Shown here: in pieces, positions 1 to 5,399 of the stretch
How positions within the stretch are numbered: position 1 is the stretch's first letter
Layout: every line of letters starts with the position of its first letter
NCBI GenBank assembly: GCA_002292895.1
Contig: DBCE01000220.1
Location: forward strand, 1-6,151
Origin: Phycisphaerales bacterium UBA966
GTDB lineage: Bacteria; Planctomycetota; Phycisphaerae; Phycisphaerales; SM1A02
Length of the DNA: 6,151 bases
Direction: 5' to 3'
Notes under the pieces: model-generated
Databases searched by the model: none
Told to the model about the DNA's origin: nothing
What the model saw: the letters and a program-made list of their open reading frames with translations, nothing else
Translations under genes and position numbers: made by a program

Positions 1-2
1 CT

Positions 3-41
3 GACTCAGGCTCATTCCGCCACCGCCAGCGCTTCTACTGA
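3..41 (+). CDS. Possible C-terminal end of an upstream gene (partial)
   Basis: Reading from base 3, the frame gives DSGSFRHRQRFY and stops at TGA 39-41. Ten of its twelve codons end in C or G, which resembles real coding sequence here. The stop overlaps the portal Shine-Dalgarno site, a typical phage arrangement. In related head modules the gene before the portal is usually the terminase large subunit, but twelve residues cannot identify it. The second frame stops at once (TGA 2-4), and the third is open and in frame with the portal. This piece could therefore be noncoding, or the portal could start further upstream. Confidence 0.35.
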   Translation, partial: DSGSFRHRQRFY

Positions 42-44
42 GGT
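40..44 (+). promoter_or_regulatory. Ribosome-binding site of the portal gene
   Basis: GAGGT lies 4 nt before the ATG at 49. This site decides the start: the portal frame has no stop between base 1 and 49, so an earlier start outside the window cannot be excluded from the frame alone. The well-placed GAGGT favours the ATG at 49. Confidence 0.6.
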
Positions 45-48
45 AAGC

Positions 49-2070
49 ATGAGAGAAGACGAAGACCAAGGCACAGAGCGCGACAAGGCGAAAGACAAGG
101 GCGCGATGGGCTTGCTTGCCCTTGAGCGCCTTGTGGGCGACATTCAGTTTCAGCCGCAATGGCGCTTGCAGTCTGACAAGTGCGCCGATTACTATGATGG
201 CTGGCAACTGAGCGCCTCTCGCATCGCCGAGATGGAAGACGCCGGTATGCCGGTGTCGGTCACGAACCTGATTGGCCGCGCCGTCAATTCCGCGCTTGGC
301 ATGGAAGCCAAGAACCGGCTGAACTGGAAGCTGTCGAGCGATGACGACGCATTTCTTGATGTGGCCGCAGCAATCAGTACCAAGCTGGCCGAGGCGCAGC
401 GCGAGACTTACGCCGACATGGCAATGTCAGACGCCTATCGCTCACAGCTTATCGCTGGCGTTGGATTCTGTGAGGTGTCGCGCAACCCTGACCCGCTCGA
501 CTACCCGTACCGCGTCGAGGAAATCCACCGCAACGAGATTTGGTGGGACTGGCGGGCTCGCCGCAAAGACCTGAAAGACGCCCGCTGGATGGTGCGTCAG
601 CGCTGGATTGACTTGGATGAAGCCCTTGATCGCTTCCCGGATCACGCCCAGCAACTTGAATGGTCGCTTGGTGCTGGCCCGATGGTGAACGCACTGCACC
701 TTGACGGCATGAGGCTCAAAGAGCTTGAGCGTGGCAGTGAAACCGCCCGGACATTCCGCGTCTCGCGTGATGAGTGGTTCGACGGCGACCGCAAGCGTGT
801 CCGCATGTACGAGGTTTGGTACAAGGTGCCGAAGCGCATGACGGTCATGGTGATGCGTGATGGCCGCCGCCTGCCCTTCAATGCCAAGAACCCAGCGCAC
901 GCAGCAGCAGCCGAAAACGGCATGGTCGAGCTTCTCACCGGCCCGAGCTATGAGATTCGCCAAGCGCTCTATGCTGGCCCGTTCCGGCTGATGGATCGCC
1001 CAACAGAGCGCCGGTCTTATCCGTATATCCCGTTCTGGTGCTACCGCACCGACCACGACCGCGCCCCTTACGGCATTGTTGACGGCATGATCAGCCCGCA
1101 AGAGGAGTACAACGAGCGCCGCTCCAAGCTGCTGTGGTTGCTTCGCACCGCTCAGGTGATCGTTGACGATGACGCGCTCTCGACCAAGTACAACAACTTC
1201 CTTGATCTGGCCCGCGAAGCAATGCGGCCCGATGCGACGATCATCCTGAACCCGAACCGGCGCAACGCGAACGGCTTGCAGATCAACCACCAGCAGAGCC
1301 TAGCCGCCGAGCAGGTGTCTGTGATGGGTGACGCGAAGCAACTCATTCAAGAGGTGCCGGGAATCTTTGGCTCGATGATGGGCGATGGCCCAACAGGAGC
1401 CTCTGGCCTTGCGATTAACTCCCTTGTGGAGCAAAGCCTTGTTGCCTTGGGTGAGACGAACGACAACTACCGCATGGGGCGCCGCCTTGTTGGTGAGGCT
1501 TTGGTGGGGCTGATGATTGAAGACATGCAGCAGCCTGACATGCAAATCAGTGTCGGCTACGGCAAGTCGAAGCGGGTTGTCGTGCTCAACACCTTTGATC
1601 CTGAAGGCCAGCCAGCCAACCATGTCAAGGCCGCGCCTCTCAAGACCGCGCTTGAGGACTTGCCAAGCACTCCAGCAGCGCGGATGCAGCAACAGCAAGA
1701 GGTCGGCAAGGTCTTGCAGTCTGTCGGCAACGATCAATCCGCCCGCGCCGTGCTTGTCCCGGCCTTCATTGAGGCCACCGACCTACCCGGCAAGGATGAG
1801 ATGGCGCAGTGGCTACGCCAGCAAACCGGCGTGCCACAGCCAGGCGAGAGCGACAGGCCGAACCCAGAAGCCGAAGCCATGCGCAAAGAGGCGCTGGAGA
1901 TGCAGAAGGCTTTGGCCGACGCTGAACTCAAGGCCAAGATTGCCGAAGCGGCCCACAAGATGACCCAAGCCGAACTCAACGCGGCCAAGGTCATGCAGAT
2001 CAAGGCCGAGGTCAACGCCGCCAATGAGGACGAAATGATTGCCTCAGTGATGCAGGAGGCTTTGGCCTAA
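49..2070 (+). CDS. P22-like phage portal protein
   Basis: The 673-residue product resembles podoviral portal proteins of the P22 type. Portals form a dodecameric ring at one capsid vertex, through which DNA is packaged and ejected and to which tail adaptors bind. Recognisable blocks are the N-terminal ADYYDGWQLS (47-55) followed by GMPVSVTNLIGRAVNSALGM (66-85). A conserved central core around GIVDGMISPQEEYNERRSK (342-360) follows, and then the glycine-rich SGLAINSLVEQS segment (452-463). Residues about 605-673 are charged, alanine-rich and predicted helical (many A, K, E, M), as expected for the C-terminal barrel or crown helices of such portals. P22 gp1 is 725 residues, so the length fits. 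The ATG at 49 is preferred because of GAGGT at 40-44. It is followed by an unusually long 126-nt gap with RNA structure, then the scaffold gene. Family assignment is by motif recognition, not by a database search. Confidence 0.92.
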   Translation: MREDEDQGTERDKAKDKGAMGLLALERLVGDIQFQPQWRLQSDKCADYYDGWQLSASRIAEMEDAGMPVSVTNLIGRAVNSALGMEAKNRLNWKLSSDDDAFLDVAAAISTKLAEAQRETYADMAMSDAYRSQLIAGVGFCEVSRNPDPLDYPYRVEEIHRNEIWWDWRARRKDLKDARWMVRQRWIDLDEALDRFPDHAQQLEWSLGAGPMVNALHLDGMRLKELERGSETARTFRVSRDEWFDGDRKRVRMYEVWYKVPKRMTVMVMRDGRRLPFNAKNPAHAAAAENGMVELLTGPSYEIRQALYAGPFRLMDRPTERRSYPYIPFWCYRTDHDRAPYGIVDGMISPQEEYNERRSKLLWLLRTAQVIVDDDALSTKYNNFLDLAREAMRPDATIILNPNRRNANGLQINHQQSLAAEQVSVMGDAKQLIQEVPGIFGSMMGDGPTGASGLAINSLVEQSLVALGETNDNYRMGRRLVGEALVGLMIEDMQQPDMQISVGYGKSKRVVVLNTFDPEGQPANHVKAAPLKTALEDLPSTPAARMQQQQEVGKVLQSVGNDQSARAVLVPAFIEATDLPGKDEMAQWLRQQTGVPQPGESDRPNPEAEAMRKEALEMQKALADAELKAKIAEAAHKMTQAELNAAKVMQIKAEVNAANEDEMIASVMQEALA

Positions 2071-2077
2071 ACCGAAT

Positions 2078-2122
2078 CGCCATCACGCCTGCCGGGGCGT
2101 GAATGGTGTAGCAGTACCCGGC
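2078..2122 (+). ncRNA. Structured RNA element: long stem-loop, possible H-type pseudoknot
   Basis: Beginning 7 nt after the portal stop, 2078-2089 pairs with 2096-2108 in a 12-bp stem. It has one bulged A (2102 or 2103) and one G-U pair, and closes a 6-nt loop, TGCCGG. The loop bases GCCGG (2091-2095) are perfectly complementary to CCGGC at 2118-2122. This would give an H-type pseudoknot with a 1-nt first loop and a 9-nt linker (2109-2117). The intrinsic terminator starts 8 nt further on. The stem is seen directly. The pseudoknot, and any ligand or protein control of the terminator, are inference. It matches no RNA family that I can name. Confidence 0.45.
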
Positions 2123-2129
2123 ACAACGC

Positions 2130-2160
2130 AGCCGCCAAGGGAAACCAAGGCGGCTTTTTT
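2130..2160 (+). terminator. Intrinsic (rho-independent) terminator between portal and scaffold
   Basis: AGCCGCC (2130-2136) pairs perfectly with GGCGGCT (2149-2155) and runs into six consecutive T (2155-2160). The 12-nt loop can itself form a GG-GAAA-CC mini-hairpin. This is a textbook terminator on the + strand, yet it lies inside a same-strand structural gene cluster. It may be partly read through or anti-terminated, lowering or splitting transcription between portal and the scaffold/capsid genes. I see no convincing promoter between it and the scaffold start. Confidence 0.82.
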
Positions 2161-2187
2161 CATTTCGGAGCCATCCGATAAATGGAC

Positions 2188-2191
2188 GGAG
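2188..2191 (+). promoter_or_regulatory. Ribosome-binding site deciding the scaffold start
   Basis: GGAG sits 5 nt before the ATG at 2197. The competing in-frame ATG at 2182 has only CGGAG at 2166-2170, 11 nt away, which is a poor spacing. The start at 2197 is therefore preferred, making the scaffold five residues shorter than the longest reading. Confidence 0.65.
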
Positions 2192-2196
2192 AGCAA

Positions 2197-3138
2197 ATGG
2201 GATTTCAGCAAGAGCTTCAAGCCATCGACATTAACGACGAAGCGGCCATGTCTGCGCTACTGCAAAAGTACGCCGACGAGGACGACAAGCCAGCAGATGA
2301 CGATGAGCAAGGCGAAGCCGTGCAACCTGACGCGAAAGCTGAAGGCAGCAAGGCTGGCACTGTCGCCGGTGCCGAAGCGAAGGACGAACCCCGTATTGAC
2401 GGAGTGCTGACCCGAGACGGTAAGCACGTGATCCCCTACCGAGCCCTTGAAACCGAGCGTGAGCAGCGCCGGGAGGCTGAGAAGCGGGCAAAGGAGCTTG
2501 AGCAAGCCCTTGAGCGCATGAAGACGGAGGCAAGCACCCGCGAAAGCGGCGGTAAGCCCACCGAGCAGGCGCAAGAGGATGCAGAGCTTTTCTCGCCCGA
2601 AGAGCTGGACGCACTGAAAGAAGACTTCCCCGCTATGGAGAAGCTGGTTTCAGCGTTCCGCCGTCAAAGCCAGCAAATCAAGGAGCTTTCCACGAAGCCC
2701 GAGAAGGCTGTCGAGCACAACGACGAGGCTGCTGATGTGGCCCTGGCGCAAGTGAGCGAGGCCATTCAAGCCAATCCCCTGCTTTCCAAGTGGCAGCAAA
2801 AGGGTGGCGTGCTCTGGGCGCGTGCGGCTGAAGTTGACGAGGCCCTGAAAGCCGATCCGAAGTGGGCTGAAAAGCCTCTCTCGGAGCGCTTTGCAGAGGT
2901 CGAGAAGATTGTGGCCGAGGAAATCGGGATCGAACGTCAACCTCCGAAACAAGAGCAAACAGGCGGCAAGCGCAAAGAAACGGTGCGCGGTGTCGAGTCC
3001 TTGTCTGACTTGAGCGGTCGCGCTCCTGTCGCAGCAGAGGACGAGGCGTCCGCCATGTCGGTCAACCAGCTCTCGGCGAAGTTCTCAAGCATGACGCCAG
3101 AGCAGATCGACACCTACCTGTCGCGCATCTCCGCCTGA
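2197..3138 (+). CDS. Phage scaffolding protein (procapsid assembly)
   Basis: The 313-residue product is very hydrophilic and predicted mostly helical, lying between portal and major capsid genes where podoviral scaffolds are found. Scaffolds fill the procapsid, guide coat assembly and portal incorporation, and then leave. From the 2197 start, visible parts are a short helical N-terminus (MGFQQELQAI), an acidic disordered stretch (about 26-41, many D and E), and GVLTRDGKHVIPYRALETER (69-88), a pattern I associate with scaffolds of this phage group. A charged coiled-coil-like segment follows (about 85-112). Next come ELFSPEELDALKEDFP (130-145), a helical middle, a basic patch (GGKRKE, 256-261) and a C-terminal helix ending in YLSRISA. 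Basic C-terminal regions bind coat protein in P22, but whether that holds here is inference. The alternative start at 2182 would add MDGEQ. It follows a terminator and precedes the capsid gene by 32 nt. Confidence 0.85.
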   Translation: MGFQQELQAIDINDEAAMSALLQKYADEDDKPADDDEQGEAVQPDAKAEGSKAGTVAGAEAKDEPRIDGVLTRDGKHVIPYRALETEREQRREAEKRAKELEQALERMKTEASTRESGGKPTEQAQEDAELFSPEELDALKEDFPAMEKLVSAFRRQSQQIKELSTKPEKAVEHNDEAADVALAQVSEAIQANPLLSKWQQKGGVLWARAAEVDEALKADPKWAEKPLSERFAEVEKIVAEEIGIERQPPKQEQTGGKRKETVRGVESLSDLSGRAPVAAEDEASAMSVNQLSAKFSSMTPEQIDTYLSRISA

Positions 3139-3159
3139 CAACCAACTTCCATTTTTCAT

Positions 3160-3165
3160 AGGAGG
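3160..3165 (+). promoter_or_regulatory. Consensus Shine-Dalgarno site of the capsid gene
   Basis: A perfect AGGAGG lies 5 nt before the ATG at 3171, preceded by an A/T-rich, probably unstructured stretch (3150-3160). It is the strongest ribosome-binding site in the window, fitting the need for hundreds of coat copies per particle. Confidence 0.85.
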
Positions 3166-3170
3166 CCCAA

Positions 3171-4451
3171 ATGGCCGGTACTTCCATTCCAAGCGGCAGC
3201 GCTCTCGCAAACAAGGTCTACAGCGCAGCCCTGACCACGCAAATCCTGCGTACCCCCACCAACCGCACCCGCCTGATGGGCGAAATCAAATCCTCCGACT
3301 TGGAGCAGAAGATTTCCAACCCAACCTCCGCAGGCATGCCTTTCGTTGCTGTGCGCAACTTGACCAAAGCAGCAGGCGATACCGTGTCTCTGGATGCGTT
3401 CAACATCGCCACCGGAAAGCCCATCATGGGCGACCGTAACGCCGAGGGCCGTGCGCAATCTCTGTCGAGCAGCTCGATGGACATCAAGATCGACAACGCC
3501 ACCTGGGGTGTCGATGCCGGCGGCAAGATGAGCCAGAAGCGCACCAAGCACGATCTGCGCCGCATTGCTATGGCCCAGCACACCGGCTATTGGCCAGGAC
3601 TGTTGTGGCAGCGCACACTGGTTCACGCTGCTGGCCTGCGCGGCGTGCAAGCCGGTCAGTCGTGGAAAGTTCCCTTGGCGAACGATCCCGATTTTGCCGA
3701 AACCATGATCAACGCCGTTCAGGCCCCGACTTTCAATCGCCATTTGACGATTGATGGCGGCGGCTTTGTGCAGGGCGGTGGTCAGTTGGCAAGCATCGAC
3801 AGCACCGATATGTTCAAGCTGGCGCATCTGGACGAATTGGCCGCACGCCTGAAGGCGATGGACACCAAGATTCAGCCGGTGATGATCGCTGACGATCCCG
3901 CCGCGATGGATTCGCCCATCCGTGGTGTGCTGATGCTTGGCCCTGGCGCTTACCAGTCCTTGCTGACTGACTTGACCGCCAACAACAACATCCGCGCCTT
4001 CCAGCAGGCCGCATGGAACCGTGCTTCCTACGGCTCCAAGCACCCGCTGTTCAAGGGTGAGGTCGGCATGTGGAACGGCATCCTCGTCAAAGAGATGGAC
4101 TACTCCATCTTGATGAACGCGGGTGACGTTGTGCGACACGTTGCCGCCGCTGACCGCCTGACCGCCGCTGAAACCAATGTGACCGTCAACAGCATTGGCG
4201 CAGGCTTCCAAGTCGAGCGCTCGCTGTTGCTGGGCGCTCAGGCAGTCGGCGTGGCCTACGGCGCATCGGCCAGCGATGACGTTGGCGCGATGTTTGAGCG
4301 TTGGTACAACTTGGATCGCAATTGCGAAATCTTTGCCGAGTTCATGGGCGGAGAGCGCAAGCTGCGTTTCAACTTCATCAACGAAAACGGCGATGCAGAG
4401 CCCACCGACAACGGCGTCATTGCCATTGACTCGGTGATTACTCGCCGCTGA
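3171..4451 (+). CDS. Major capsid protein, N4-gp56 family
   Basis: The 426-residue product matches the N4-gp56/DUF4043 type of phage coat protein, the subunit of the icosahedral shell, thought to have an HK97-like fold. Recognisable blocks are GKPIMGDRNAEGRAQSL (82-98) followed by GGKMSQKRTKHDLR (117-130). Towards the C-terminus come FKGEVGMWNGILVKEM (294-309), ERSLLLGAQAVGVAYG (349-364) and the terminal EIFAEFMGGERKLRFN block (386-401). The length is normal for the family, and no cleavable N-terminal delta domain is evident, which fits having a separate scaffold. The start has a perfect AGGAGG. The gene ends in tandem stops (TGATGA, 4449-4454), followed at once by a stable TTCG-loop hairpin, suggesting an abundant transcript with a protected end. 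A 443-codon antisense frame across the gene is a codon-usage shadow. Confidence 0.92.
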   Translation: MAGTSIPSGSALANKVYSAALTTQILRTPTNRTRLMGEIKSSDLEQKISNPTSAGMPFVAVRNLTKAAGDTVSLDAFNIATGKPIMGDRNAEGRAQSLSSSSMDIKIDNATWGVDAGGKMSQKRTKHDLRRIAMAQHTGYWPGLLWQRTLVHAAGLRGVQAGQSWKVPLANDPDFAETMINAVQAPTFNRHLTIDGGGFVQGGGQLASIDSTDMFKLAHLDELAARLKAMDTKIQPVMIADDPAAMDSPIRGVLMLGPGAYQSLLTDLTANNNIRAFQQAAWNRASYGSKHPLFKGEVGMWNGILVKEMDYSILMNAGDVVRHVAAADRLTAAETNVTVNSIGAGFQVERSLLLGAQAVGVAYGASASDDVGAMFERWYNLDRNCEIFAEFMGGERKLRFNFINENGDAEPTDNGVIAIDSVITRR

Positions 4452-4457
4452 TGACAT

Positions 4458-4477
4458 GCCGGGGATTCGTCCCCGGC
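4458..4477 (+). other. TTCG-loop hairpin after the capsid gene
   Basis: GCCGGGGA (4458-4465) and TCCCCGGC (4470-4477) form a perfect 8-bp stem closed by TTCG, starting 4 nt after the tandem stop. CTTCAACC follows rather than a T-tract, so it is not a standard intrinsic terminator. It may block 3' exonucleases or pause RNA polymerase, protecting the capsid message. That role is inference. Confidence 0.75.
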
Positions 4478-4504
4478 CTTCAACCATTCATTTAGGAGCA
4501 TCAC

Positions 4505-4939
4505 ATGCCCACTTACACCGACTCCCGCGCTGGTAGCGCAAAGTTCAACAGCGACCACGGCAACGCCTACACCGATGACGGCGTTGTCACTTTGCCTGTT
4601 GGCTTCACCACGACCGACAAGGCTCGCCTTGTGCAAATCCCGGCAGGCGTCCGCTTGACTGGCTTGCGCCTGCGCAACACCGACTTGGACAGTGGCACCA
4701 CCGTCACGGCCAATCTCGGCTTTGAGCCCGCGTCGAACACCGGCACCCCCACCGCGAACCCGACCTACTTCGCATCGGCCAGCACCGTCCTGCGTGCCGC
4801 TGCAATGACGGACTTCAACTTCGACCCCATCGTCTTCAACGAGCCGGTGTGGATCACGTTGATTCCGGCCGCTGGCCCGACGACGACCGCAGGCACCGTG
4901 TCTGTGATCGTGAGCGGCGAGATGGTCGGTTCGCGCTAA
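4505..4939 (+). CDS. Probable head decoration (capsid cement) protein
   Basis: This 144-residue protein follows the capsid gene and has a strong AGGAG (4494-4498) 6 nt before its start. It is rich in T, A, V, G and P, with alternating hydrophobic stretches such as VQIPAGVRLTGLRLRN (39-54), FNEPVWITLIPA (108-119) and GTVSVIVSGEMVGSR (130-144). That pattern suggests an all-beta fold. I see no signal peptide, membrane segment or cysteine. Podovirus BPP-1 has a cement protein of similar size with a jelly-roll fold encoded next to its coat gene. Position, size and predicted beta content make the same role plausible, but I cannot show homology. It could also be another minor head protein. Confidence 0.6.
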   Translation: MPTYTDSRAGSAKFNSDHGNAYTDDGVVTLPVGFTTTDKARLVQIPAGVRLTGLRLRNTDLDSGTTVTANLGFEPASNTGTPTANPTYFASASTVLRAAAMTDFNFDPIVFNEPVWITLIPAAGPTTTAGTVSVIVSGEMVGSR

Positions 4940-4956
4940 CAACTGATCGCAGTTGT
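4939..4956 (+). other. Hairpin 1 downstream of the decoration gene
   Basis: ACAACTG and CAGTTGT pair over 7 bp around an ATCG loop, beginning on the last base of the stop codon. A pyrimidine-rich run (4956-4967, containing CTCCTCCTCCC) follows. There is no T-tract, so it is not a classical terminator. Confidence 0.6.
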
Positions 4957-4964
4957 CTCCTCCT

Positions 4965-4983
4965 CCCGCTTCTCGATAGCGGG
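4965..4983 (+). other. Hairpin 2 downstream of the decoration gene
   Basis: CCCGCT (4965-4970) pairs with AGCGGG (4978-4983) around a 7-nt loop. It is the weakest of the three consecutive stem-loops in this gap and is followed by TTCAAGG, not a T-tract. Confidence 0.5.
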
Positions 4984-4988
4984 TTCAA

Positions 4989-5014
4989 GGCGGGCTCCAT
5001 TCGTGGGGCTCGCC
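4989..5014 (+). other. Hairpin 3: TTCG-loop stem before the next gene
   Basis: GGCGGGCTCCA (4989-4999) pairs with TGGGGCTCGCC (5004-5014) over 11 bp, including two G-U pairs, around TTCG. CCTTTCC follows, a poor termination tract. An alternative CCCC/GGGG pairing (5013-5016 with 5023-5026) would compete with the base of this stem and cover the next ribosome-binding site (AGGGG, 5022-5026). It may tune expression of the gene at 5034 or protect the decoration message; both are inference. Confidence 0.6.
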
Positions 5015-5033
5015 CCTTTCCAGGGGTTGCCTG

Positions 5034-5396
5034 ATGAAGATTCGATATGTAGGCCACAAGGCCGAGAAGCCAGACAACGTGGCAGGTAGCGGCATCGTGT
5101 GGCGCGGACACGGCGATGTGCAAGAGGTTCCCGCAGGCTTTGCCGCGAAGCTATTGAAGCATGTTGACGTTTGGGAAGCTGCTGGCCCTGTTGAAGCTGT
5201 GCAACTTGGCCTTGCTGACGCTTCACAACCGGACGCACAGCCGCCAAAGTTGGCAAACATGAGCGAGCAGAACCCAGAAGACCACGATGACGATGAGGTC
5301 GCTGTCGCTCCTGGCGCAATGCCTCCGGCTCCCGGCACTCAGACAGTGCCGCAGCAGGCTACTCGTCGTGGCCGTCCTCCGAAGGCCAAGGAGTAA
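5034..5396 (+). CDS. Small phage structural-cluster protein with basic AT-hook-like tail
   Basis: The 120-residue product is not identified with confidence. Residues 1-48 look like a compact folded domain (MKIRYVG at the start; VQEVPAGFAAKLLKHVDVWE at 29-48), a pattern seen in small proteins of phage head-tail modules. The remainder looks disordered: proline/alanine-rich, an acidic patch (DHDDDE, 83-88), then a basic end with RRGRPPK (111-117), whose RGRP core resembles an AT-hook. The tail could contact DNA or acidic protein surfaces, but this is inference. AGGGG (5022-5026) lies 7 nt before the start. Its end contains the ribosome-binding site of the adaptor gene, whose start is 3 nt past the stop, so the two are probably translationally coupled. 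It could be a minor head or connector protein. Confidence 0.78.
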   Translation: MKIRYVGHKAEKPDNVAGSGIVWRGHGDVQEVPAGFAAKLLKHVDVWEAAGPVEAVQLGLADASQPDAQPPKLANMSEQNPEDHDDDEVAVAPGAMPPAPGTQTVPQQATRRGRPPKAKE

Positions 5397-5399
5397 ACA

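Noticed and set aside
442..1290. 282-codon antisense open frame inside the portal gene
   Set aside because: It has the same in-register codon effect. The sense strand encodes clear portal motifs throughout, including across this stretch.
2068..2181. Stop-codon readthrough of the portal promoted by the pseudoknot, extending 36 codons to TAA 2179-2181
   Set aside because: The spacing of 7 nt from stop to structure recalls viral readthrough signals. But TAA is an efficient stop, the extension has no protein-like features, and a 36-codon open stretch is not unlikely by chance at this GC content.
2161..2196. Promoter after the terminator, using GATAAA (2177-2182) as -10
   Set aside because: There is no suitable -35 at the right distance, and the placement would leave almost no leader before the scaffold ribosome-binding site.
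2099..2410. 103-codon + strand frame overlapping terminator and scaffold start
   Set aside because: It runs through the terminator stem and the start of the better-supported scaffold gene in another frame, and its product (many T, S, P, R, K) looks like a frame shadow.
3156..4487. 443-codon antisense open frame covering the whole capsid gene
   Set aside because: It is in register with the sense codons, so it stays open only because the capsid gene avoids TTA, CTA and TCA codons. Its product has shadow-like composition (many H, G, V, Q, A), and I recognise no domain in it.
4978..5000. tRNA-like GGGTTCAAGG followed by CTCCA
   Set aside because: It resembles a tRNA T-arm and CCA end. However, the sequence after the loop cannot pair as a T-stem, and no anticodon or acceptor arm is present.
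5259..5396. Internal start MSEQNPED within the small basic-tail gene
   Set aside because: No Shine-Dalgarno site precedes it, and the full-length start at 5034 is better supported.
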